A DNA stretch of 64,000 nucleotides, from positions 1-64,000 of the forward strand of contig JANBPK010000821.1 of the NCBI GenBank assembly GCA_027579435.1, given 5' to 3'. A model generated the notes under the pieces. It was not told where the DNA came from. It made no database searches and was given only the letters and a program-made list of their open reading frames with translations. The position numbers and the translations under genes were made by a program. This DNA comes from Candolleomyces eurysporus (taxonomy: Eukaryota; Basidiomycota; Agaricomycetes; Agaricales; Psathyrellaceae). Positions 44,001 to 54,958 of this stretch are shown piece by piece. How positions within the stretch are numbered: position 1 is the first letter of the stretch; the number at the start of each line of letters is the position of its first letter.

Positions 44001-46622
44001 TCAATGGGCCTGGACAAGCCCTGATCCCTCCCCGACCTTGGCGAACCTGAGGTTGACGCTAGACGACCACCCTTCCAAGTCATCGTCGTATTCAGGGAAA
44101 GGCACTTCTGAAAGCCCTCCAGCCCTCGATGCCGCAATGATATGTAACAAATCGCCTGGATTAAACCAGGCATTTGCTCTGTCATCCGCCTCCGACTTGG
44201 GAATCCTTGCCATTGCAGCTTTCCAGCTGGCACGGGAGGTACAGAACATCGTTACGAGGACGATGAAGATTGAGGTAAGGCTGATGATGGTTGGAGCCAC
44301 AAGAGTTGCGGCAGCTGCTCCTGGATCTATATCTTGAGACCACCCGACAGTCGCCGTTTCGTAGGTACCATTAAGTGCAACTCGTAGGTTTTCGGGCAGC
44401 TCGCCTCCAGAATTTGGGACTAGTCTGCTGTTCGATGTCGAATATGCTGACCGTAGAAGCTAGAAAGAAGGGGTTGGCTCCTATTCTCCATGAAGAGAAC
44501 GATCTCGTATGATGGCACTCACTGTGAGACTAAACTCTAAAACACCTCGAATGTATGCTTCCAGCACTTTCGGAACAAGCGTTGAGTCTAGCTGTGCTGC
44601 ATCTGGCGGACCAACGAAGGATCGGATGACGTCCCCAACAGCACTTCCTCGAGTACTTTGGCCTTGTTCAACTACACCTTTGATGAAAAGGTCGGTAGCA
44701 AACGAGCCGAGCCATGGTGCAGGCGTTTCCCTCCACGACCTTGTGCCATTGATGAGGGACGGGAACGATGAGTTGAAAAGGGCGGAGGTATCTTGATAAT
44801 GAACGTCGACGAAGGTGGTCGTAGGCCATACGGAGCAGATGGTACTGTTCATGAAGGAATATTTCCCTGCACCAGCGATGATAACATCTGGGACAAAGTC
44901 TCTTCGTAAGTTTTACTCCAAGAAGCAGGAGATAGAGCAGGAGACATACCCCAATAGACTCCGCCATTCCCGTCGTTAACACCACAAGGAGCCGCAAATA
45001 CACCGTCTCCAGCCGCATTGGTCAAAACTACATTGCTCCTGACGACTTCCCCAGTCGTTCCATTGCTAGTTCCATCATAGTTTAACGTCGTGTATCCATC
45101 CCCGGTGCAACCGACCGTAATGCTCCCAGCCGCCAGGTCCAACGCAGCTGTAGGATCCGAGCGGTCGAGATAGCTCACGATAGCACTGGGTCGCGTTGTG
45201 CCTGTCAATGGCACTGAACGGCATTCGACACGGGAAGTGAACCCTTGCTGGGTCAGATTGAAGCTGACGGGGAAAAGACCTCTTCTACGAGCGTTCACGT
45301 TCGAGTTGAGATCGGTAATTCTGATGGATGGGGGTATCGAGTCTCCTGACGAGGAGGTTGTGGTGCTGATCCATGGAGTCCACGTTGCAGGGAGGGTTCC
45401 GCCTATTGAACGAGGAAACATGTTAGGACCCTGAAGATGATAGCGTACAATATTTTGCCCCTACCAGTGGAGTTGATATATGACAATTGGTTGAAATTAA
45501 GGATACTCGGCAAGGAGAACTTGGTGCTAGCAGCTGTGGAACCCGCTTGGGCGATCAAGGAAAGGGAGTTCGCAAACAACTCTGGGAAGATGATACTCGT
45601 CAGTCAGAAGTTCGAATCGTCGGGAGATCGACTGAAACTGACCTGGTGTGACGACTTGCTGGTTCGCTTGCATTAACCTTCTAAATTCTTCACTAGTAAG
45701 GTCTAGCTCGAAGCCACTCAGGCCAGCCCTAACGGGAACGTCTTTTGGGGAGAGTAATGTGGTCCAACTGAATGACAGGCATCCGGGTGTCAGCTTCAGT
45801 TGCTCTCCAAACTTTATCAAAGGTGAGTTCAAACTTACCTAGCCGTCTGCAAGGTGATGCAAATATACAAAAGAATCGACGCGAGAGACCATGCCCATCG
45901 TTGCCAGCTCAAGATAAAAGATTCGTTCGAGAGTGTTAATGCGGCATTGAGGTTCCACAATGGAACGGGTTTAGGACCCGTCAAGAAACGGTTCAGAGAG
46001 TAGTAGATCGCGCTAGCCATAAACCTGCATGGTACGTGGATCAGACCATGCAACATGCAACCCGAGAAAAAAAAAACGCGGACTTACGAGGTCGATAGCA
46101 GGCCGATAGCTGTTCCAATGGTGGATACAACCAGAATAACGACCTGTTGGTGCATTTTCGCGTAAAGGGCCGCGCTTTCAGGAAGAGGGACGGGGTTGTA
46201 GGAAGTGATAATGAAAAAGGCGTATAAAAAGATCAAGAGCGCGACGTGAACTGCGATGACGAGGATTGGCATGGAAAACCGTATCGATGACCATTTGGAT
46301 GGCCTGCACAGTGAGTTAATTGAGGCACGAGACAGAACGGGGCTTCAACTCACCTCTTCCCTGTCATCTTCTTTACCTTCGGATGCGCAATTTGGGTGTG
46401 CACCATCGATTCCTTCTCTGAAGTCATCGCCGTCGACATAGGTCGCTTCGTTGCGTAGGGGTCGTCGTACTCCGCCTGCGCGACTTTGGAGTAGCCGTGG
46501 TCCGTAGAATAGCCAGCTGGTTCCTCCTGGCCTGGAGCCATGTATGTCGTTTCAGACGAAGGTTCCGGAAAAGTTATATGTATTGGGCCATGAGGCTGCG
46601 GAGGGTATATGTGCGAGGCCAT
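44001..46622 (-). CDS. Multi-pass membrane protein with a large glycosylated loop, function unknown
   Basis: Starts at ATG 46622 (MASHIYPPQPHG; an in-frame ATG lies four codons upstream). The first exon is a soluble tail rich in Tyr, Pro, Glu and Ser. The next exon has two membrane spans (ILVIAVHVALLIFLYAFFII and VVILVVSTIGTAIGLLS), and further on come SAIYYSLNRFL and a span SLASILLYICITLQTA. A long region of about 400 residues follows with several N-glycosylation sites (NLTQ, NGTTG, NSTIC, NSSF, NGTR), Gly/Ser/Thr-rich segments and scattered Cys, and looks extracellular. A last span (IISLTSIFIVLVTMFC, about 44245-44295) precedes a short cytoplasmic tail ending GSGLVQAH. At least six introns. 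Proteins of this general plan are common and uncharacterised in mushrooms; I do not recognise a named domain. Confidence 0.7.
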
Positions 46623-47643
46623 TTGGCACGTCAACAGACGTAATTCGAAAAGGCGGCGGCGAGAGGAACGGATCGGCTAGAGCGATAGAGCCGCACCTTC
46701 GGGTATTAAATAGTTTCATGCTGAATGGGGTAGAGTGACGAGCGCTGGCAGCAGCATCTTCACCGCTCATGACAGTGACATGAGGGCCTGTGCAAAAGGT
46801 ATTTTTGTCGTGGTCGCATCAGTGATGTCGTCTCGCTTAATTTGCTTCTGCTACCGAGTCCACGATGCACCAATCGATCGACAAGGTACGCTCCGAGTTT
46901 TTGGTCAGGTTTCATGAAATTGCCTCAACCAAGTTGACAAGATCGTTGAATGAAGAGAACTCATATTTAAAATTGAACGACGACTTACAGTTCACCACCA
47001 CTCGGGCTTTGGCTTTTGCAACTACCAGTAAGCTCACGCTTCGGGGATCAGCATACCTGGGCGCTGTCTGACCCTGGCACTGCAAATCGCGAATGCCGCC
47101 GGGCAGCACTGGTAGACCGTGGTATGTATGTCACTTCCGAATTGCCCATTCAGGACCTGTATTCAGCGCTCTGATACACCAGGCAAAAGGAACTCACACT
47201 GCTAGCCAAACCAGTCACACCTGTGGACACCCTGCAGGCAGAAGTGGCTCGGCCAACGATTGTGTTTCAAATCCACGAGGGATGGGCGCCAGGGTCATCA
47301 CTTTCTTGGCCTTTTCGGAAGCTGCTGTACACATCACAGTCCTCCGAGTCGAAAGAGTCAATTGGCGGATATATTTAGCTATTCGAGCCTATCTGACGCC
47401 TAAGTATCGTAATTTAAACAATCAATGCTTGGATATTTACATACTGTGCGCCCAGGAGTGCAGTGTAGGCATGAACCTCGGCTGGGTCGGGGCTTGAGCA
47501 AGGCTTGGGCGGGTTGGGGATCGACCCTTAGAAACGGGGGAGCGTTATAATAAAGTACATACTTTCTATGAAATATCCGAGACTCGAAAGCAGACATGAA
47601 TACATCAACAGTTATCAGCTGCCTTGGGGTTCATCATGGCCCG
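46623..47643. other. Intergenic, no supported gene
   Basis: Only short frames without recognisable domains. The 5' side is the upstream region of the membrane-protein gene; the 47.6 kb side is the 3' flank of the F-box gene. Confidence 0.4.
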
Positions 47644-48410
47644 CTAGACGCTATTGGTCACCCTCTTTATCCAGTCTTGCATCGAGTCTGGCTCCAGCGT
47701 GCTTTGACTGAGCTGACTCTGGGTTTTCGCTTTCTTGGATCTATAACTACTGATTCCACGATACCGTTAGGCCGACCTAGAACGAAATCCTGCCACGGAA
47801 ACACTCACCCTGTAGACGGCATCCAACCCTCCAGAAGCATGGGTGCAGTGGTATCGAAACTCGACCAATACGAAGTCGGCACAAAATGAAGCTCGCCATG
47901 CAGCCGGAGGTCCTGCAACGACGGGAACTTGGGCCCTGTTAAAACCTGCGTAGACGGGGCAATCTGCTTAGCAGCGCCTATAAAGGAGTACTTCCGATGA
48001 TATAACGATAGGTAAAGAAGCTCTGGCAAAGGTGGAAATTGATCTTCCAATGTCCGCGTGAACGGGGCCGCATAACATATTGTCAGCACTTCCAAGGTGC
48101 TAGACACTATTGAGAGAAGGGTATACAGATCCTGTCCAGATTCCAGCCCTCTGTTGGGCTTTGGAGTGCTAACGTATAGATATCGAGTCGTTCGTAGCGA
48201 GATGTGGGAGTTCTTGAGAGCCTGTAAGCACAGACTGAGCTGTTCAGCACTGTTCAGCGCGACAGAGAAGAATATGTAATGTCTGGACAGCTGGCGCATC
48301 CGCTTTGAAGTCAAGGACAGAGAATGTGCTGTCTGGCCGCCATCTCTGCATGCTACGTCGAATATCTGGTGCCAAACTTCTACTGGGCAGCGGTCAAAGT
48401 AGCCAAACAT
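47644..48410 (-). CDS. F-box protein
   Basis: The protein starts MFGYFDRCPVEVWHQIFDVA and continues SLSLTSKRMRQLSRHYIFFS, an F-box helix set near the N-terminus. F-box proteins bind Skp1 and recruit substrates to SCF ubiquitin ligases. The following residues form leucine-rich strand-helix units (LRTTRYLYVSTP, TLEVLTICYAAP, LPELLYLSLYHR, FPSLQDLRLHGEL), like the degenerate leucine-rich repeats of mushroom F-box proteins. The first exon ends at 47809 before a donor GTGAGT. A 68-base intron (47741-47808) leads to a short second exon that ends DWIKRVTNSV and a TAG at 47644-47646. At roughly 235 residues it is shorter than the usual 400 or more, so it may be truncated. The substrate is unknown. 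Confidence 0.75.
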
Positions 48411-49380
48411 GGAGGTCGAGGTTTTCTGCTATCTGCCATTTAGCTCTGTCCCAGTTTTCAATAACAATGAGCATACCTTATGGCCTTACTGTTGGGTTGG
48501 GTGGAGGTCGAGGTAGCAGACACAAAGAAGGAGTCAAGGGTCCCCTGTGGGTTTTATGAATGAATAGCCTTCATCGGCGATGATGGTTGACTCTTACGTG
48601 TCGGAGTATCAAGTTGCGTCACGCCGACGCCGCCCGACGCCTAACCGACGGTTAAGCACCGCCACCGTCGCGCCCGCTTTCACGCCCACAACCAACCCTT
48701 GAAACCGGACCGATAACACGAAGGCCATGTACTTATGCAAGTATACATCCGTATGCAGTGTGCACGATCATATCGACAAGCAGTCGCGTCCAAGTCTTCC
48801 TCTGCGTCGGCTTGCATTAGGTGGCATCCCACGGTGAGCATCCCTTCATTTTTCGTTTCAACCAATCCAGCCCCAGCTTAATATGATAATATGGTTATGT
48901 TGGATTTTCTCCGCAATCCAGCCTCGAATCCCATCTCACTTATCCCACCTATCAAATTCTGCCGTAGCCTACGGAAAGTCCACTTTCGCTGATATTTAGT
49001 GTCCTTTTGGTCCCCGTTCCTTTGCCAGTGCACGTAGGCCTTCCCTGACGCTCCTGCTCTGCATTGGGCCAGACTCTGATGCAAAATCCGATTATTGTCC
49101 TTTGCAGCCTGCAATACGCAAATAATTATATTTTGCACGTCGCAAGAGGCTTGTCAGAACCTAAGATTTTTGGGTCGGTTTTGCACGCATCTTGCAGACC
49201 GCAGGATAGTTGAATACCCAGCGACGCCTGGGAATCTGATGCGATGCCAAATCCTTGCGACTTTGATTCGCCGTTCCTTCTCGTTCCTTGTTCCCGGCGT
49301 CTACCAATTTTAGGCTCGGACGCCTATCTGGGGGGGGNAACACTGCTCATTTTCTTCCCTCAGCTTGCACCATCCTCCGC
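48411..49380. promoter_or_regulatory. Divergent intergenic region between F-box and NACHT 1 genes
   Basis: About 970 bases with no supported gene. A GC-rich stretch with repeated CGCC/CGACG (48620-48690) stands out. The N at 49338 follows a G run and lies in the probable leader of NACHT 1. Confidence 0.35.
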
Positions 49381-51877
49381 ATGGTCCCCCCCNAAATCCA
49401 AGAAACTCGGTGTCTGGTCTCGCGTCTTCTCACGATTCAGCAGTCGCGTGGGCAAACCACCAATTGCCCAACTTGAGGGCTCGTCCCCAATCGCAGCTGG
49501 CCCCTCATCGTCCCAACATTCTTCCATACGGTTGGTTCCTGGGCTGTCGCCTCCCGCGGGCGCCCCCAAAAGTCCGATCCATGGATCCCAGCCTACAATT
49601 TCACAATCTAGGAGTGATGCCGAAGTACATTCCTCGCACAGTGGGGCGTTCTCGATGCCTGGAAATCAGGATTTTCTTCCACCTCAGACGTTCTCCACGC
49701 TGCATCCTGATGACAAACGGGCAGCACCAAAGCCCCGTGGCGGCACGGCATCGTTCTTTCCGGGCGCTAGCGGCGTTCGCATGGGAGATATACAGTATTT
49801 CGAGGCTTCCCATATTACTGTGCATTCAGGTGGCGGCGTTGGCGATTCGTTGAATGATGGTATGTCCAGTTCATTCCATTCTGCTGAGAGATGGGGTATG
49901 TCTTACTGAAGTCCGCAGGCTGGGAACTCTTGTTGAAGAATATCGCACCCAACGCCCTACACGACTCGAGCGCCCGATACGACGCTCCGAAATGCGATGA
50001 AGACACTCGCGTTGAAGTTACTGACGAGATCATGGAATGGATCCAAAATCCTGACCTTACTCAACGCTTGCTATGCATGACGGGTGCTGCGGGTGCCGGA
50101 AAATCTGCGCTGCAGCAAACTATAGCCGAGCTCTGCACGGAGTCAGGCATTCTTTCTGCAGCGTTTTTCTGCTCTTCTGCGGACCCCACTCGAAATACGA
50201 CCTCTTTCATTGTCCCTACCATTGCCTATCAGATAGGATTGAAGCACCACGGCTTCCGAGGCTCTGTTGCTGCTGCCGTGAAGCATGACCCCAACATCTT
50301 CTCCCGTTCGCTACAATCGCAGATGGATGTCCTCATTGTCCGCCCCTTCGAAAGCCTACAAAGAATCCAGAAACTCGACACCGGCACCTTTCCGTATGTC
50401 ATTCTCATCGATGGCCTCGATGAGTGCATCGGCAAATACAGCGCCACTTTACATCCTCCTCCACCCGCCGACATCGATGATCGACGTCGGGCCGAAGATC
50501 GACAAGCAGAGCTATTGGCCGCCATAAAGCACTGCATCCTTGACAACAATCTCCCCTTTCGCGTATTCATCGCCAGCAGACCGGAATGGGCCATCCGTAC
50601 AGCGCTCGAACCTGGTGGCCATCTACGCCAGGTGGCGTACCACATAGAACTCAGCGACAAGTACGACGCCTCTGGGGACATGCGTCGATACTTGCGGAGG
50701 AGGTTCGAAGATATCGGTCTACGAATCGGTGACTCTGGATGGTTCAGCGAAGCTGCCATCGAGATTCTTGTCCGAGCTGCTTCGGGGCAGTTCGTATATG
50801 TCGCCACGGTGTATAAGTACATATCGGAGCGTCGAAGTTCCCCAGCGGAGAGGCTGAAGATCGTGCTAACTTGGACACCGCGCGACGGGCAAGTGGTGCG
50901 TCCGTTCGAAGCGCTGGATAGGCTTTATGTTAGCATTCTGTTGACTGCGAAGAAGGCGTACGAAGCTGTTGATACCCACCATGGACGCGATTTTCTCCTT
51001 CTTTTCAGGGCACACCATATGAATGTTGCAGGGTTTGATATACCGTCTGCATCCATGTTTTTTGGATGTCCAGCGGATGTCCTTTCTGCACTGCTTGGCC
51101 TGGAAGCCAGGGCTGAGGACATTCTGTTCTCTGACCTCCGTTCCCTTGTAACCCTCGAAAAGGACCGTGATGGTGATTTATGTCTACGTCTGTATCACAA
51201 ATCCTTGTCCGACTTTTTGGAGGAAGAAAGTCGTGCGAAGGAATTGTTCGTGCCGGAATCTTCTGTTTGCACGTACCTATCAAAGCGCTGTATGCAACAC
51301 ATCATCGAATGTCCGCTAGACTTTGACTCTCGTGCGTATATAAAAAGCGTATCCTATCGACGTTGATCTGACTTATAACCCTCCGATTTCAGTACCGGAT
51401 CAATGGGACACACTCCCCCTCCCAGAGCAACATAGGTGCTCTTTGAAGGAAGCCGCCGAAGATTTATCATTTTTCTTGCGTCGAGCAAACGCTCTCGATG
51501 ATGAAATTGCAGATTTCACTCATCGGAATGGATGGCAGAAACTCGAAAATTTGCTGCTTCTAGCCATGGCGGATCCCAAAGCGTGGCTTCGCCGCGGCAG
51601 CCATTGGGAGGATTGGATCAAGCTCCTTCGTCGTTTTGCGGACAAATTAGCAGTGAGCAACCTTCCATTGCTCTGAGATGACAACTCATACTATTTGGTA
51701 TCCGTTCAGGCCCGAAAGCCTGAGGTTGCTGCGATTATCATCGGGTTTCTTGAAAATTTGGATCGTGGTCGGGAGGAGCTGGATCGTGAAATGTGGGATT
51801 CAATTTCTGATTCCGAGGACTCTGAGCTCCGCCTCCCTCCTTCCCGAATGAGTTGCACCCCGAGTCCTGTTGCCTAA
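49381..51877 (+). CDS. NACHT-domain NTPase 1 (NLR-like)
   Basis: Start at ATG 49381; after removal of the placeholder N at 49393 the protein begins MVPPKSKKLGVWSRVFSRFS, matching the paralogue MAPESKKPGLWSRVFLRSS. A Ser/Pro-rich N-terminal region ends FFPGASGVRMGDIQYFEAS. An intron of about 57 bases (49861-49918) leads to GWELLLKNIAPNALHDSSAR. The NACHT core has Walker A GAAGAGKSALQQT (50086-50124), AFFCSSADPTR and Walker B VILIDGLDECIGK (50398-50436), then FRVFIASRPEWAI and a winged-helix-like region with RPFEALDRLYVSILL. Further exons add WDTLPLPEQHR, a helical segment DEIADFTHRNGWQKLENLLL and a last exon EVAAIIIGFLENLDRG, ending SCTPSPVA at 51877. No WD40, ankyrin or TPR array follows, so this is a short, sensor-less NLR. 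NLRs in fungi act in non-self recognition and programmed cell death. It is paired tail to tail with an S28 peptidase relic. Confidence 0.85.
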
Positions 51878-51881
51878 TATA

Positions 51882-52205
51882 TCATGTATTCGCAAGCGGT
51901 ATTGCTAGCTGCAATCGGACGAGTTGAAGTATGAGGCCTCCAGCAAGCACAATCATATTCGTAATGCAGTGGCCGCTGCAAGAGCGGCACCGACCACACC
52001 CAATCGGAACGGACTCATCTGCCTCCCACCGAACCATCACGGGCTGCTTCCGTTGACAGACCTCTCCAATGCTTTGTTCCACAACCACGTTCGCATGCGA
52101 CATATCCGAACCATGGAACCCATTCGTGCAGTATATAGGTCGGAGGTCTGTACTTGACGTGTTTGCTTCGGTAGCCATCTCCGACCAAGGATCGCCTTGA
52201 AATTT
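51882..52205 (-). pseudogene. S28 serine peptidase relic, C-terminal end only
   Basis: Reading the minus strand from about 52205: QGDPWSEMATEANTSSTDL, then PIYCTNGFHGSDMSHANVVV, then a hydrophobic tail (IVLAGGLILQLVRLQLAI). These segments match the last exon of the two complete peptidases downstream (ILGDPWLEVTLSATEANTSS and IYLTNGFHCSDMTYANAVV), including the catalytic Asp and His region. The serine-bearing N-terminal two thirds are missing. It sits directly after NACHT 1, in the same tail-to-tail position as the complete peptidases, so it is the remnant of the pair partner. Confidence 0.85.
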
Positions 52206-52380
52206 TTTGAGCCTCTGCGGAGGCCGTCACGCGTCATGAGTAGGGGCGAAGAACGCGCTGAATTCCTGTGTCCGGGCGTCTTTCTATTTCGGGCCACAAC
52301 GTAAACGTTTGAACTCGTGCCGATTTGCTGTTGCTTGCTTGCCACCCTCATTACATCTTGCTTCCCCACCCATCTCCTTG

Positions 52381-54794
52381 ATGATGGCCCCCGAATCCAA
52401 GAAACCCGGCCTGTGGTCCCGCGTCTTTCTACGATCCAGCAGTCGCAGGAGCAAACGATCTATTGTTCAACTCGAAGGCTTGTCCCCAACTGCGGCCGAG
52501 CCGTCATCGGTCCAACATTCTTCCTCACTTTCAGTTCCTGATTTGTCGCCCCCCGCGGACACTCCAACTTTTCCAATCCATGGGTCCCGGTCACCAATCT
52601 CTCAATCTAGAAGTGATACCGAACTGCATTCCTCGCACAATGCGGCATCCCCGATACCAGGGAATCAAGATCTCCTTCAGCTACCTCAGACATTCCCAAA
52701 GCTGCATCCTGACGACAGACGGGCAGCACCAAACGCCAGTGGCGGCATGACGTCGTTCTTTCCTGGCGCTAGCGGTGTGAACATGCGGGATATACAGTAC
52801 TTCGAAGCCTCCCATATCACTGTGCATCCAAGTGGTAGCGTTGGCGATACATCGAATGATGGTATGTCCAGTTCATTCCGTTCTGCTGAGACGGGGTATG
52901 TCTTACCGAAGTCCGCAGGCTGGGAAGTCCTGTTGAAGAATATCGCACCCAACGCCCTACACGACTCGAGTGCCCGATATGACGCCCCGAAATGCGATGA
53001 AGACACTCGTGTCGAGGTTACCGACGAGATCATGGACCGGATCCAGAATCGTGACGCTCCCCAACGCTTGCTATGCATGACGGGCGCTGCGGGTGCCGGA
53101 AAATCTGCGCTGCAGCAAACTATAGCCGAACGTTGCACAAAGGCAGGCATTCTTTCTGCAGCGTTCTTCTGTTCTTCTACAGACCCCACTCGAAACGTAA
53201 TCTCCTTGATCGTCCCTACCATTGCCTACCAGATGGGATTGAAACACCACGGCTTCCGAAGCTCTGTTGCTGCTGCCGTGAAGCATGACCCCAACATCTT
53301 CTCCCGTTCACTACGATCCCAGATGGATGTTCTCATTGTTCACCCCTTTGAAAGCCTCCGAAGGACTCAGCGACTTGACACCAACACCTTTCCGTATGCC
53401 ATTCTCATCGATGGCCTCGACGAGTGCATTGGCAAATACAGCACTGCTTTAAAGCCCACACCCGCCGACGTTGACGATCGACGTCAGGCCGAGGATCGAC
53501 AAGCAGAGCTATTGGCCGCCATTAAGCACTGCATCCTCGACAACAATCTCCCCTTCCGCGTATTCATCGCCAGCAGACCGGAATGGGCCATCCGTACTGC
53601 GCTCGAACCTGGCGGCTATCTACGGCAGGTGGCGTACCACATAGAACTCAGCGACAAGTACGACGCCTCTGGGGATATGCGTCGATACCTGCAGAGGAGG
53701 TTCGAAGATATCGGTCTACAGATCGGTGATCCCCGATGGTTCAGCGAAGATGCCATCGAGACTCTTATCCAAGCCGCGTCGGGGCAGTTTGTTTACGTCG
53801 CCACGGTGTACAAGTACATAACGGAGCGTCGAGGTTCCCCAGCGGAGAGGCTGAAGGTTGTTCTCTCCTGGACACCACACGACGGGCAAGTAGTGCGCCC
53901 GTTCGAAGCGCTCGACAGGCTTTATGCCAGGATTCTTTTGAGCGCGAAGATCGCGTACGAGGCTGTTGATACTCACCACGGACGCAATTTTCTTCTTCTT
54001 TTCAGGGCACAACATATGAATGTTGATGCGTTTTATATATCGTCCGTGGGGCTTCATTTACGCTATCCAGCAGACGTCCTTTCTGCGCTGCTTGGCCTGG
54101 AAGCTAGGGCCGAAGACATTCTGTTCTCCGACCTCCGTTCTCTTGTGACCTACGAAAAGGGCCGTAGCGGTGGTTTCTATCTGCGTCTGTACCACAAAAC
54201 CCTCACAGACTTTCTGGAGGAAAAAAGTCGTGCAAAGGAATTGTTCGTACCAGCCTTTTGCGTCCACGTGCTCCTCGCAAAGCGCTGCATGCAACACATC
54301 ATCGAATGTCCGCTAGACTTTGACTCTCGTGTGTACCGCAAGTTTATTCTAGTATTGGCCTTGACATTGACCCGACTTATTATCCTCTGATTTCAGTACC
54401 GGACCAATGGGAGGAACTCCCCCTCTCAGAGCAACTTAAGTTTGCTCTGAGGGTTGCCAGCGAATACTTGCCATTTTTCTTGGACGAAGTAAACCCCCTT
54501 GATGATGAAGTTGCTGATTTTACCCATCACGATGGATGGCCAAAACTCCACAAGTTGCTGCTCCTATATATGGCGGATCCCAGTCGGTGGCTTCACTCCG
54601 GCAATAATTGGGAGGAATGGATCAAGCTTCTTCGTCTTTTTACGGACAACTTGGCAGTGAGCAATTTTCCCTTGTGACGAATGACATCGTTTTGATATTT
54701 GGTTTAGGCCCGAAAACCTGAGGTTGCTGCGATTATCATCGGGTTTCTTGAAAAGTTGGAGCGTGATGTGGAAGAGTTGGTTCATGGAACGTAG
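52381..54794 (+). CDS. NACHT-domain NTPase 2 (NLR-like)
   Basis: The close paralogue of NACHT 1, starting MMAPESKKPGLWSRVF at 52381 or 52384. It shares the Ser/Pro-rich leader, FFPGASGVNMRDIQYFEAS, and (after a short intron at about 52861-52918) GWEVLLKNIAPNALHDSS. Walker A is GAAGAGKSALQQT (53086-53124), Walker B is AILIDGLDECIGK (53398-53436), followed by FRVFIASRPEWAI. The middle and C-terminal exons match copy 1 (ARKPEVAAIIIGFLEKLER), but the last exon stops at 54792-54794 after VEELVHGT, so it is about 25 residues shorter than copy 1. Much of the core is almost identical to copy 1 and the leader is more diverged. No C-terminal repeat array. Convergent with peptidase A, with the stop codons only about 165 bases apart. 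Confidence 0.85.
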
Positions 54795-54958
54795 TGTTCA
54801 ATTTCTGATTCGAACCAGCTCCGGTTTACCGCCTCCTCCTTCCCAAATGAGTTGGTGCCCTATCCTGAATCCTGTTCCATATAATACTATGTATATGTTT
54901 TTGTCCGGCTAGCCGCGAGACGAGTTGAAGCATCAGGTTTCCAGCAAGCACCATTAGA

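Noticed and set aside
49861..49918. Apparent frameshift in NACHT 1 (copy 1 reads GAGAGATGGGG where copy 2 reads GAGACGGGG)
   Set aside because: The difference lies inside a likely intron (GTATGTCC...TCCGCAG), so it does not change the protein. Copy 2 reads straight through by chance.
50229..50822. Long minus-strand open frame (197 codons) opposite NACHT 1
   Set aside because: It lies antisense to the conserved NACHT core and has no recognisable domain; it is a shadow of the codon use of the real gene.
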